DNA of 34,880 nt. It comes from an uncultured Flavobacterium sp. GTDB lineage: Bacteria > Bacteroidota > Bacteroidia > Flavobacteriales > Flavobacteriaceae. This document shows positions 25,207-33,205 of this stretch, one piece after another. The position numbers and the translations under genes are program-made. Under the pieces are notes generated by a model. It was not told the origin of the DNA, did no database searches, and saw nothing but the letters and a program-made list of their open reading frames with translations. The stretch is from contig CAJXSU010000017.1 in the NCBI GenBank assembly GCA_913061465.1, positions 1-34,880 of the forward strand, read 5' to 3'. How positions within the stretch are numbered: position 1 is the first letter of the stretch; each line of letters starts with the position of its first letter.

Positions 25207-25656
25207 TTACAATATTTGTGAAGCGTGATCCTTAGTTTTCACCTTAGAAATCACATTTTCAATTATTCCATTACCATTAATAACGAAAGTAGTTCTATGA
25301 ATTCCATCATACTCTCTACCCATAAATTTTTTAGGACCCCAAACTCCAAATCCATTTATAACGTCATGATTTTCATCAGCTAGTAAGGGAAAAGGTAATT
25401 CGTGTTTTTGAACAAAATTTTGTTGTCTTTTCTCTGAATCTGCACTTACCCCTATTATTTCATAGCCTTTAGATTGAAATGTCTGATAATGATCTCTAAG
25501 ATTACAAGCTTCAGCAGTACATCCTGGGGTACTTGCTTTGGGATAAAAGAAAACTACTAATTTTTTACCACTATAATCGCTTAACCTCCTTGTAATTCCT
25601 TGGTTATCTTTTGTTTCAAAATATGGAGCTTTGTCTCCTATTTTTAATGTATTCAT
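25207..25656 (-). CDS. bcp: Thioredoxin-dependent thiol peroxidase BCP
   Basis: This is a 149-aa peroxiredoxin of the BCP/PrxQ group that reduces peroxides using thioredoxin. The motif ASTPGCTAEACNLRD has peroxidatic Cys46 and resolving Cys51 five residues on, the hallmark of atypical two-Cys PrxQ. VVFFYPKA precedes it and RTTFVINGNGIIE follows. The length matches the family. It is divergent from nth and has its own TAnnTTTG box (25675-25682), about 19 bases before the ATG. Confidence 0.94.
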   Translation of the reverse strand: MNTLKIGDKAPYFETKDNQGITRRLSDYSGKKLVVFFYPKASTPGCTAEACNLRDHYQTFQSKGYEIIGVSADSEKRQQNFVQKHELPFPLLADENHDVINGFGVWGPKKFMGREYDGIHRTTFVINGNGIIENVISKVKTKDHASQIL

Positions 25657-25674
25657 ATTTATTTGTATTTATTT

Positions 25675-25682
25675 CAAAGATA
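25675..25682 (-). promoter_or_regulatory. Putative -7 box for bcp
   Basis: TATCTTTG on the minus strand fits TAnnTTTG, 18 bases upstream of the bcp ATG. A -33 TTG is not evident. Confidence 0.5.
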
Positions 25683-25715
25683 CAAAAGAGTAATAATATT
25701 TTAAATGCTACTTTG

Positions 25716-25723
25716 TAACTTTG
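25716..25723 (+). promoter_or_regulatory. Putative -7 box for nth
   Basis: TAACTTTG fits TAnnTTTG, 29 bases before the nth ATG. It is divergent to and 33 bases from the bcp box; a -33 TTG is not evident. Confidence 0.45.
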
Positions 25724-25752
25724 TGATTACTAATATTTTTAAAATATAAAAA

Positions 25753-26406
25753 ATGACTAAGGCTGAAAAGGTGCAGTTTGTAATTGACACATTGCAGAAA
25801 ACATATCCTGAAATTCCTATTCCATTAGATCATAAAGACCCATACACTTTATTAATCGCGGTATTACTTTCTGCTCAATGTACAGATATTCGTGTTAATA
25901 AAATTACTCCTTTATTATTTGCTAAGGCAGATAACCCGTTTGATATGGTAAAAATGACCGTAGAGGAAATAAAACAAATAATAAGACCATGTGGATTATC
26001 TCCCATGAAGTCTAAAGGGATCTATGGGTTATCAAAAATTTTGATAGAAAAATACAATGGTGAAGTACCTAAATCTTTTGAAGGTCTTGAGGAGCTCCCT
26101 GCAGTAGGGCACAAAACAGCCAGTGTTGTTATGAGTCAAGCATTTGGAGTTCCGGCTTTTCCTGTTGATACGCATATACATCGCTTACTATATCGTTGGA
26201 ATTTTACTAATGGAAAAAACGTAGTCCAAACAGAAAAGGATGCTAAAAGGTTATTTCCAAAAGAGCTATGGAATGATTTACATTTACAAATTATTTGGTA
26301 TGGAAGAGAATTTTCTCCAGCAAGAGGTTGGGATTTAAAAAAGGATATAATTACAAGTAAAATTGGAAGAAGAACAGTTATAAATGAATATTATAAAAAC
26401 AAATAG
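25753..26406 (+). CDS. nth: Endonuclease III (Nth) lacking the Fe-S cluster loop
   Basis: This is a 217-aa DNA glycosylase/AP lyase of base-excision repair for oxidised pyrimidines. The helix-hairpin-helix LEELPAVGHKTASVVM carries catalytic Lys121, and FPVDTHIHRL carries catalytic Asp139. The C-terminal segment that in E. coli Nth has four Cys for a 4Fe-4S cluster reads REFSPARGWDLKKDIITSKI here and has none. The protein has only two Cys in all (SAQCTD and IRPCGL). The catalytic residues are intact, so activity is expected. A strong hairpin terminator follows. Confidence 0.92.
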   Translation: MTKAEKVQFVIDTLQKTYPEIPIPLDHKDPYTLLIAVLLSAQCTDIRVNKITPLLFAKADNPFDMVKMTVEEIKQIIRPCGLSPMKSKGIYGLSKILIEKYNGEVPKSFEGLEELPAVGHKTASVVMSQAFGVPAFPVDTHIHRLLYRWNFTNGKNVVQTEKDAKRLFPKELWNDLHLQIIWYGREFSPARGWDLKKDIITSKIGRRTVINEYYKNK

Positions 26407-26419
26407 GTGCTAAAAAAAA

Positions 26420-26443
26420 CCTTGACTCGTGTCAAGGCTTTTT
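26420..26443. terminator. Bidirectional terminator after nth
   Basis: A perfect stem CCTTGAC-TCGT-GTCAAGG (26420-26437) is followed by CTTTTT for nth. On the minus strand it is followed by TTTTTTTT, so it also ends the sigma-factor/small-ORF transcript. Confidence 0.85.
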
Positions 26444-26447
26444 AAAC

Positions 26448-26591
26448 TTAATTCAAATTCAATTCAATTTTGATATTTGATATTGTTTTTACAACTGAAA
26501 GTGACTTGGAAAAATTAATCAAATATTGAACTGTTTCTTTTTTTGGTTGCTCCTGAAATTCAGAAGACTTTTTAGAGTAAAGTTGCTTCAT
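26448..26591 (-). CDS. Small 47-aa ORF downstream of the sigma factor
   Basis: This is an ATG-initiated frame of 47 codons, lying between the sigma factor (54 bases upstream) and the shared terminator (directly downstream). The protein starts MKQLYSKKSSEFQEQPKKET, continues with a predicted helix VQYLINFSKSLSVV and ends KIELNLN. It is charged, soluble, and has no signal peptide, Cys or membrane segment. I recall similar short proteins near this locus in other flavobacteria but cannot confirm this. No function is known. Its place where an anti-sigma gene often sits is suggestive only. Confidence 0.6.
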   Translation of the reverse strand: MKQLYSKKSSEFQEQPKKETVQYLINFSKSLSVVKTISNIKIELNLN

Positions 26592-26645
26592 ACAGTATAT
26601 AATTATAGTATTTAATGTATAAACGGAAGCATTTTATAATTATTG

Positions 26646-27230
26646 TTAATCCAATAAAATTATTTTATTTTCTTCTATAATTTTTCTTAAATTTATTAAA
26701 GCATAACGCATTCTCCCTAAAGCAGTATTAATACTAACACCTGTATTTTCACTAATTTCTTTAAAACTCATATCCTTGTAAATTCTCATCACTAAAACTT
26801 CCTTTTGCTCACTAGGGAGTTCTTCAATTAATTCTTTAACATCAGATAAAACCTGATCTTTAATTAATTGTTTTTCAGCATTTAAAGAACCGTCACTTAT
26901 CACTGAAAAAATATCAAAATCAGCTGTGTTTTTAAATGAACGCATCCTGTTAGATTTCCTAAAATGATCAATAATTAAGTTGTGTGAGATTCGCATAACC
27001 CAAGGAAGAAACTTTCCTTGTTCGTTGTAGTTTCCGAGCTTTAAGGTTCTAATTACCTTAATAAAGGTATCTTGAAAAACATCTTCTGTTATTTCTCTGT
27101 CTTGAACTTTACTATAAATAAAACTGTAAAGGCGTTGTTTATGTTTCTTAATCAATAGTTCAAGGCTTGCTTCGCACCCTTGAATATAGTTTGTAACTAA
27201 AGTACTGTCTGGGGTAAGATTTTTATACAT
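26646..27230 (-). CDS. ECF-type sigma-70 family RNA polymerase sigma factor
   Basis: This is a 194-aa sigma factor with region 2 (DREITEDVFQDTFIKVIRTL and LPWVMRISHNLIIDHFRK, about 45-95) and region 4 (LPSEQKEVLVMRIYKDMSFK, then EISENTGVSINTALGRMRYA, about 138-180). Regions 1 and 3 are missing, as in ECF (group 4) factors. No membrane anti-sigma of the FecR or zinc-binding type is adjacent, so it may be controlled at the level of transcription or by the small downstream ORF. The leader is about 95 bases if the TATATTTG box at 27333 is used. The target regulon is unknown. Confidence 0.9.
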   Translation of the reverse strand: MYKNLTPDSTLVTNYIQGCEASLELLIKKHKQRLYSFIYSKVQDREITEDVFQDTFIKVIRTLKLGNYNEQGKFLPWVMRISHNLIIDHFRKSNRMRSFKNTADFDIFSVISDGSLNAEKQLIKDQVLSDVKELIEELPSEQKEVLVMRIYKDMSFKEISENTGVSINTALGRMRYALINLRKIIEENKIILLD

Positions 27231-27332
27231 TATAGGATTACTTTATGGATGAAAAATATATCTGTCCGTTAATTTCAATAAATTAAAAAAAGTAATTTTA
27301 TCCTATAAATGTATTATTTGAAGTTATATATA

Positions 27333-27340
27333 CAAATATA
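27333..27340 (-). promoter_or_regulatory. Putative -7 box for the sigma factor gene
   Basis: TATATTTG on the minus strand fits TAnnTTTG, about 100 bases upstream of the sigma ATG. The remaining sequence between sigma factor and uvrA is very AT-rich and shows no other clear site. Confidence 0.35.
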
Positions 27341-27437
27341 GAAAATATTTTTTAATTACATTTTTTTTAAATAATAATTAAATTAAAATCAAAAAAAGTG
27401 AAAAATTGATTATTTTTATAACTTGCTTTCAAAACAT

Positions 27438-30239
27438 ATGAATAAAGATTTATCGAGTGTAAGTCCAAGAGAAAATATCATTATTAAAGGAGCTAAGCTT
27501 CACAATCTAAAGAACATTGATGTTGTTATTCCAAGAAATAAACTAGTTGTTATTACAGGTTTATCAGGTTCAGGAAAATCTTCACTTGCCTTTGATACTC
27601 TGTATGCTGAAGGTCAAAGAAGATATGTAGAAAGTTTATCCTCTTATGCACGTCAATTTTTAGGAAAATTACACAAGCCAAAAGTAGATTATATCAAAGG
27701 AATTTCACCAGCTATAGCTATAGAACAAAAGGTAAATTCTACTAATCCCCGTTCTACCGTGGGTACCTCCACTGAAATTTACGATTACATAAAACTATTA
27801 TTTGCAAGAATTGGTGAAACCTACTCGCCTATCTCAGGGAAAATCGTTAAAAAAAATACAGTCACAGATGTAACAACTTTTGTGAAGACTTTTAAGGAAG
27901 AAACAAAACTACTACTGCTATGTCCAATAATTATCAATGAAGATAGAGATCTAAAGACAGTTTTAAAAGTTTTATCTCAACAAGGATACGCACGTATTAA
28001 ATACGAAGATAAAATTTATCGTATAGATGATTTGCCCACTGATAAAAAACATTACAATGACTTAAAACTAGTCATTGATAGGGTAGTTGTTAGAGATGAT
28101 GAAGATTTTTACAATCGTTTGTCTGATGCAATTCAAACTGCTTTTTTTGAAGGAAATGGTGTTTGTATTATTCAGGATGTGTCTAACAATACTTTAACTG
28201 AATTTAATAACAAATTTGAATTAGACGGTGTTTTATTTTATGAGCCAAATACTCATTTTTTCAGCTTCAATAATCCTTATGGGGCATGTAGTACCTGTGA
28301 AGGTTATGGAGATGTTGTTGGAATTGATGAAGATTTAGTAATTCCTAACACAGGACTTTCGATTTACAATGATGCTATTTACCCATTCAGAACCGACGCC
28401 TATAGACACTATAAAGACGAATTAATTACTCATGCTTACAAATATGACATTCCAATTCATAAACCTTGGTTTGAGCTTACTGAAGAGCAAAAAAAAATAG
28501 TTTGGAAAGGCAATAAAAGTTTTTATGGGATACATCATTTTTTCTCAGCACTTGAAGAAAAAAGCTATAAAATACAAAACAGAGTAATGTTATCTAGATA
28601 CAGAGGAAAAACAGTTTGTTCAACCTGTGACGGTAAGAGGTTACGGAAAGAGGCTAATTATGTCAAAGTTGGAAACAAAACAATCTCAGATTTAGTAACC
28701 TTACCATTAGATGAATTATCTATTTTTTTTAAGCAGTTAAAATTAAATAAATACGAAGAAAAAATAGGAAAACGTTTGTTAACTGAGATTAATAATCGTC
28801 TAGATTTCCTTCAAAATGTTGGTTTAAATTATCTGACGCTGAATAGAACTTCAAATTCACTTTCAGGAGGTGAAAGCCAACGTATTAACCTTGCTACTTC
28901 GTTAGGAAGTAGTCTTGTAGGCTCTATGTATATTTTAGATGAACCCAGTATTGGATTACATCCAAAAGACACTAAAAGACTTATAAATGTATTACTAGAT
29001 TTAAGAAATCTAGGAAATACAGTCATTGTTGTTGAACATGATGAAGATATTATGAAAGCTGCAGATTACATCATTGATATAGGACCTGAGGCAGGTACTT
29101 TTGGGGGAAAAGTAGTAGCAGAGGGCAACTTTGATGAAATCTTAAAATCTGATTCATTAACTGCTAAATATTTAACCAAAGAATTTGAAATTGAAATTCC
29201 AACAAAAAGAAGAAGTTTTAAAAATTATATTCAAATTATAGGTGCTAGAGAAAATAATTTAAAAAATATTAATGCAACGTTTCCTCTAGAAAGTTTAACT
29301 GTGATTACTGGAGTTTCTGGAAGTGGAAAAAGTACGTTAGTCAAAAAAATATTATATCCTGCCATGCAAAAAAAAATGATAGGATATGGGGAGAAAATTG
29401 GACAACATACTGATATTACTGGCAGTTTTGGGCAAATAAAACACATTGAATTTATTGATCAGAACCCTATTGGTCGTTCTTCTAGATCAAATCCTGTAAC
29501 TTATATTAAGGCGTACGACGATATAAGAGCGCTCCTTTCCTCTCAAAAAATTTCAAAAATCAGAAATTACAAACCAAAACATTTTTCATTTAATGTCGAT
29601 GGTGGTAGATGCGAAGTTTGTAAAGGTGAAGGAGTTGTGACTATTGAAATGCAGTTTATGGCTGATGTTCACTTGCAATGTGATGACTGTAACGGTAAAC
29701 GATTTAAAAAAGAAGTTCTTGAAGTTAATTTTGAAGGCAAAAATATTGATGACATATTAAATTCTACTATAGATGATGCAGTAGCCTTTTTCATCAATCA
29801 TCAACAAACAAAAATTGCAAATAAATTAAAACCTCTTCAAGATGTTGGATTGGGATATGTTCAATTAGGTCAGTCCTCCTCCACTTTATCTGGTGGAGAA
29901 GCTCAAAGAATAAAGTTAGCTTCTTTCTTAGTAAAAGGAAACACTAAAGACAAGGCATTATTTATCTTTGATGAACCCACTACAGGTTTACATTTTCATG
30001 ACATTAAAAAACTTTTAGCCTCTTTTAATGCATTATTAGATAAAGGACATTCTATAATCGTAATTGAACACAATATAGAATTGATTAAATGTGCAGATTA
30101 TATTGTAGACTTGGGTTTAGAAGGCGGAAAAAATGGAGGTCAATTAATTTTTGAGGGAACACCTGAAGAGTTAATAAAAAACAATAAATCATTCACATCA
30201 GAGAGTTTAAAAGAAAAACTGCTGCCCAATAAAAAATAA
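27438..30239 (+). CDS. uvrA: Excinuclease ABC subunit UvrA
   Basis: This is a 933-aa damage-recognition ATPase of nucleotide excision repair. I prefer the ATG at 27438; a TTG at 27423 adds five residues that the family lacks. Walker A is GLSGSGKSS in the first half and GVSGSGKST in the second. The signatures are LSGGESQRI and LSGGEAQRI, with DEPSIGLHP and DEPTTGLHF. The second zinc module is intact: CEVC, 19 residues, CDDC. The first module keeps only GACSTCEG: the CPxC pair normally some 20 residues before it is replaced by [10 protein letters not shown] conserved UvrA insertion domain is present. The gene is followed by a hairpin shared with tRNA-His. Confidence 0.95.
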   Translation: MNKDLSSVSPRENIIIKGAKLHNLKNIDVVIPRNKLVVITGLSGSGKSSLAFDTLYAEGQRRYVESLSSYARQFLGKLHKPKVDYIKGISPAIAIEQKVNSTNPRSTVGTSTEIYDYIKLLFARIGETYSPISGKIVKKNTVTDVTTFVKTFKEETKLLLLCPIIINEDRDLKTVLKVLSQQGYARIKYEDKIYRIDDLPTDKKHYNDLKLVIDRVVVRDDEDFYNRLSDAIQTAFFEGNGVCIIQDVSNNTLTEFNNKFELDGVLFYEPNTHFFSFNNPYGACSTCEGYGDVVGIDEDLVIPNTGLSIYNDAIYPFRTDAYRHYKDELITHAYKYDIPIHKPWFELTEEQKKIVWKGNKSFYGIHHFFSALEEKSYKIQNRVMLSRYRGKTVCSTCDGKRLRKEANYVKVGNKTISDLVTLPLDELSIFFKQLKLNKYEEKIGKRLLTEINNRLDFLQNVGLNYLTLNRTSNSLSGGESQRINLATSLGSSLVGSMYILDEPSIGLHPKDTKRLINVLLDLRNLGNTVIVVEHDEDIMKAADYIIDIGPEAGTFGGKVVAEGNFDEILKSDSLTAKYLTKEFEIEIPTKRRSFKNYIQIIGARENNLKNINATFPLESLTVITGVSGSGKSTLVKKILYPAMQKKMIGYGEKIGQHTDITGSFGQIKHIEFIDQNPIGRSSRSNPVTYIKAYDDIRALLSSQKISKIRNYKPKHFSFNVDGGRCEVCKGEGVVTIEMQFMADVHLQCDDCNGKRFKKEVLEVNFEGKNIDDILNSTIDDAVAFFINHQQTKIANKLKPLQDVGLGYVQLGQSSSTLSGGEAQRIKLASFLVKGNTKDKALFIFDEPTTGLHFHDIKKLLASFNALLDKGHSIIVIEHNIELIKCADYIVDLGLEGGKNGGQLIFEGTPEELIKNNKSFTSESLKEKLLPNKK

Positions 30240-30247
30240 AAACAAAA

Positions 30248-30275
30248 AAAGTCTTCTCATTACTGAGAAGACTTT
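30248..30275. terminator. Terminator between uvrA and tRNA-His
   Basis: This is a 12-bp stem with core AGTCTTCTCA / TGAGAAGACT and loop TTAC. The minus-strand side runs into TTTTTTTG, a strong end for the tRNA transcript. The plus-strand side, after uvrA, has a weaker T run. Confidence 0.8.
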
Positions 30276-30284
30276 GTATTTCTG

Positions 30285-30359
30285 GGTAGAAGATGGGGCT
30301 CGAACCCACGACCCTCGGTACCACAAACCGATGCTCTAACCAACTGAGCTACAACTACC
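30285..30359 (-). tRNA. tRNA-His (anticodon GTG)
   Basis: The cloverleaf is complete. The D arm is GCTC-AGTTGGTTA-GAGC, the anticodon stem-loop is TCGGT-TTGTGGT-ACCGA with GTG, the variable loop is GGGTC, and the T arm is GTGGG-TTCGAGC-CCCAT. The extra 5' G at position -1, opposite C73, is the tRNA-His identity element. In the acceptor stem GTAGTTG pairs with CTTCTAC, leaving U-U mismatches at 5:68 and 6:67. CCA is not encoded in full. It stands alone on the minus strand, downstream of a TATATTTG box and upstream of a strong terminator. Confidence 0.92.
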
Positions 30360-30411
30360 ATAACGCTTGTACAATGAAAATAAATAAAAATACTACTGTT
30401 GCAAGCGGTTG

Positions 30412-30419
30412 CAAATATA
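30412..30419 (-). promoter_or_regulatory. Putative promoter of tRNA-His
   Basis: TATATTTG on the minus strand fits TAnnTTTG, 53 bases before the mature tRNA 5' end. It overlaps TTGCAACCGCTTGCAA, two TTGCAA palindromes four bases apart, at the expected start region. No -33 TTG is seen. Confidence 0.45.
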
Positions 30420-30449
30420 ATTTTTTTTTAAATCTATAGAAAGAAAAAA

Positions 30450-31166
30450 TTATATTAATTTATCTAAAGATGTAATAGCAATAAGGCGCTCTACTGTAAA
30501 ACCTTCTGCATGTTCAACACCAATTAATCTTCCCAACTCTTTCGCTCTGTATTGTACACTTTCTGTAAAGTTTTTAGAACTAATCGGTGTTTCTTCCTCT
30601 TTAGTATTAGAATCATAAAATTGAGAGCTATATGCTAATACTGCATCCATTTTTATATCCATAAAACCGCTTACATCTACAACAAAATCTGGAGAAGTAT
30701 TTTTCCATTGAAGATAATGGTAGACCAATTTAGGCCTCCACTTTTTTTGAATTTCACCATCAAATGTTGTTTCGATTTTTTGGAGACCACTTAAAAAACA
30801 AGCGTCAGATACTAATTTGCTTCCTTTACCATGATCGATATGTCTGTCGTCAACTGCATTACACAACACAATTTCTGGTTTGTATTTTCGAATCAATTTC
30901 ACAACCTCTATTTGATGTTCTTTGTCGTTTACAAAAAAACCATCTGCGAATTTTAAATTTTCTCTCAGGGATACTCCTAAAACTTTAGCAGCTTTAGAGG
31001 CTTCAACTTTTCTTAATTCTTTGGATCCTCGAGTACCTAATTCACCTTGAGTAAGATCAATGATGCCGACTTTTTTTCCTAAAGAAATTTCTTTAGCAAT
31101 TGTAGCTGCAGCACCTAATTCTACATCATCTGGATGTGCTCCGAAAGCTAAAATATCTAATTTCAT
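30450..31166 (-). CDS. bshB1: Bacillithiol biosynthesis deacetylase BshB1
   Basis: This is a 238-aa zinc-dependent LmbE-like deacetylase that removes acetate from GlcNAc-malate in bacillithiol synthesis. The zinc motif AHPDDVE is at 10-16. DLTQGELGTRGS and DDRHIDHGKGS carry further ligand and active-site residues, and DAVLAYSSQFYDS is typical of BshB1. Its ATG overlaps the TGA of the upstream PLP enzyme (ATGA), so the pair is co-translated. bshA and bshC are not in the window. The link to sulfur amino-acid metabolism upstream fits the need for cysteine in the last step. Confidence 0.92.
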   Translation of the reverse strand: MKLDILAFGAHPDDVELGAAATIAKEISLGKKVGIIDLTQGELGTRGSKELRKVEASKAAKVLGVSLRENLKFADGFFVNDKEHQIEVVKLIRKYKPEIVLCNAVDDRHIDHGKGSKLVSDACFLSGLQKIETTFDGEIQKKWRPKLVYHYLQWKNTSPDFVVDVSGFMDIKMDAVLAYSSQFYDSNTKEEETPISSKNFTESVQYRAKELGRLIGVEHAEGFTVERLIAITSLDKLI

Positions 31167-32329
31167 AAGTGTACTTTATTTATTTTTAAAAGCGCTTGTT
31201 CAATATCCGCAATTAAATCTTTTGGTTCTTCTATACCTACTGAAAAACGTATTAACCTGTCGGATATCCCTCGATCAAGTCTTTCTTCTTCACTTAATAA
31301 AGCATGGGTAGTTTGAGCAGGACTCAATATTGTACTTTCTACTCCTGCTAAACTTAATGAGGGTTTAATGAATTGTAATGAATTCTGGAATTCCATAGCA
31401 TCAATGCCTTCCTTTAATTCAAAAGACATCATTGCACCAAAGCCATGCATTTGGGAAGCTGCAAGAGTATGTTTTGGATGACTTTTTAATCCTGGATAAT
31501 GAACTTTTTTAATCGATAAATTACCCTCTAAATATTCTGCTAATACTTGTGCATTTTTTGTTTGCTCTTTAACCCTTAAGTTTAAAGTTTTTAGACTTCG
31601 TTCTAACATCCAAACAGTAAAATCACTTAAATTTCCTCCTAAATTAATTCCAGTTTCCCAAATTATCTCTATATATTCTTTTGAAGTTGCTACTGCACCA
31701 GCTGATATATCAGAATGTCCTCCCATGTATTTAGTTGCAGAATGAATCATAATATCTATTCCAAAATCAGCAGGGGTTTGGTTAATTGGTGAGGCAAATG
31801 TGTTATCAATCATGGTTATAATACCCTTCTTTTTTGCTAGATCTGATACAGCTTTTATATCTGTAATTCCCAGTAAAGGATTAGAAGGGGTTTCTATATA
31901 AATAATTTTAGTATTTGATCTAATAAGAGGTTCAAAATCTTCAAATTGATCAGATTCTGTATAAGAATATTCTATTCCATATTTTTCAAATTCTTTAGCA
32001 ATAAAATTATAAGTACCGCCATAGATTACTTGTTGAATTAAAACATGATCTCCTTTTTTCAAAAAAGCTAACAATGTTGTGCTAATAGCTGCCATTCCGG
32101 AACTAAAAATTAAAGCATCTTCAGTATGCTCTAACGCTGCAATTTTTCTTCGTAATGCTTCTTGATTAGGAGTATTAAAATAACGAGGATATCGTTTAAT
32201 ATCTACTTGATCAAAAGCATATGAGGTAGACATATACATTGGTGAAATAGCCCCTTTAAATTGTTCATCCTTTACTTCACCAATATGAACACATGTAGAA
32301 TTAACACCAAGTTTTTTTGAATCTATCAT
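31163..32329 (-). CDS. Trans-sulfuration family PLP enzyme (cystathionine gamma-synthase/lyase-like)
   Basis: This is a 388-aa PLP enzyme of the Cys/Met metabolism family. Hallmarks are STCVHIG, the FSSGMAAIS phosphate-binding loop, IIYIETPSNPLL, the Asp in MIDNTFASP, and the Schiff-base Lys200 in HSATKYMGGHSD. The start is placed at the ATG at 32329. The frame runs 37 codons further upstream, but that extension is hydrophobic and unlike the family. The family includes cystathionine gamma-synthase, beta- and gamma-lyases and O-acetylhomoserine sulfhydrylase; sequence alone does not separate them. It overlaps bshB1 by four bases, which suggests a role in cysteine or homocysteine supply. Confidence 0.88.
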   Translation of the reverse strand: MIDSKKLGVNSTCVHIGEVKDEQFKGAISPMYMSTSYAFDQVDIKRYPRYFNTPNQEALRRKIAALEHTEDALIFSSGMAAISTTLLAFLKKGDHVLIQQVIYGGTYNFIAKEFEKYGIEYSYTESDQFEDFEPLIRSNTKIIYIETPSNPLLGITDIKAVSDLAKKKGIITMIDNTFASPINQTPADFGIDIMIHSATKYMGGHSDISAGAVATSKEYIEIIWETGINLGGNLSDFTVWMLERSLKTLNLRVKEQTKNAQVLAEYLEGNLSIKKVHYPGLKSHPKHTLAASQMHGFGAMMSFELKEGIDAMEFQNSLQFIKPSLSLAGVESTILSPAQTTHALLSEEERLDRGISDRLIRFSVGIEEPKDLIADIEQALLKINKVHL

Positions 32330-32440
32330 TTTTATTAAATTATGAATAACGAATTTACAAAAGAAACTACTAAAAAGAAACATAATTATAAATCGCTTTT
32401 GGAAACCAAAGAAATCAATCATAGCAATTAATAATTTCAA

Positions 32441-32448
32441 TATCTTCG
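32441..32448 (+). promoter_or_regulatory. Variant -7 box next to the DUF2520 gene start
   Basis: TATCTTCG differs from TAnnTTTG at one base and lies only 5 bases from the ATG at 32453. If used, the transcript would be almost leaderless. No -33 TTG is present, so support is weak. Confidence 0.25.
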
Positions 32449-32452
32449 TAAC

Positions 32453-33205
32453 ATGATTTCAGTTGTTATTATAGGAAGTGGCAATGTTGCCAAACATTTA
32501 ATTCATGCTTTTTCAAAGATTGACAATATCAATCTAAAACAAGTATACGCAAGAAAATTAGGAGATGAAGCCCTAATGAAAAGCAATATTCCAATTACTA
32601 ACGATTTATCATTATTAGTAGATGCAGACATAACAATTATAGCTGTAAGTGACGATGCTGTAGCAGCTATTTCTTGTAACATTAAGAATTCTCTTGTTGT
32701 TCACACTTCAGGTAGTGTAGAAATGAATGCTTTAAAAAACCCAAAAAATAAAGGTGTATTTTATCTTCTTCAATCTTTTTCAAAAGAAAAAGAAGTAAAT
32801 TTCTCAAATATTCCTATTTGTTTGGAAGCGGAAAATGAAAGTGACCTTAAGAAACTAGAAAAATTAGCTTCTTTATTACAGGGCAATATTTATCATCTTA
32901 CTTCTCAACAAAGAAAAAAAATTCATGTCGCAGCAGTTTTTGTAAATAATTTCACAAATCATATGTATACAGTTGCACACGACATTTGTGAAGAACATAA
33001 TGTTCCATTTAATATTTTACAACCACTAATTGAAGAAACATCTCAAAAAATTAAAAATTTAACTCCAAGCGAATCACAAACTGGACCAGCAAAAAGAAAA
33101 GATGCTGAAACAATAAAAAATCATCTAAATTTGTTATCTAAGTCACATCAAGAACTTTATTTAAAAATTACACAATCTATTCAAAATCATGGAAAAGAGC
33201 TATAA
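32453..33205 (+). CDS. Rossmann-fold DUF2520 protein
   Basis: This is a 250-aa protein with an N-terminal NAD(P)-binding Rossmann domain (VVIIGSGNVAKHLIHAF, residues 4-20) and a C-terminal helical DUF2520 domain (HVAAVFVNNFTNHMYTVAHD, then ETSQKIKNLTPSESQTGPAK). The plan resembles short 6-phosphogluconate/ketopantoate-reductase-like dehydrogenases, but the substrate is unknown. It overlaps the next gene, a KdsC-like phosphatase, by 17 bases, so the two are translated from one mRNA. The start is the first ATG in frame and begins directly with the first beta strand. Confidence 0.87.
   Translation: MISVVIIGSGNVAKHLIHAFSKIDNINLKQVYARKLGDEALMKSNIPITNDLSLLVDADITIIAVSDDAVAAISCNIKNSLVVHTSGSVEMNALKNPKNKGVFYLLQSFSKEKEVNFSNIPICLEAENESDLKKLEKLASLLQGNIYHLTSQQRKKIHVAAVFVNNFTNHMYTVAHDICEEHNVPFNILQPLIEETSQKIKNLTPSESQTGPAKRKDAETIKNHLNLLSKSHQELYLKITQSIQNHGKEL

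Noticed and set aside
30240..30284. The hairpin after uvrA considered as a CRISPR-like or riboswitch element.
   Set aside because: A single perfect stem with a four-base loop and a T run is fully explained as a terminator.
32330..32440. A 37-residue hydrophobic N-terminal extension of the trans-sulfuration enzyme that could pass for a membrane anchor or signal.
   Set aside because: The family is cytosolic and starts near the ATG at 32329. The extension is AT-rich leader and overlaps the region needed for promoters.
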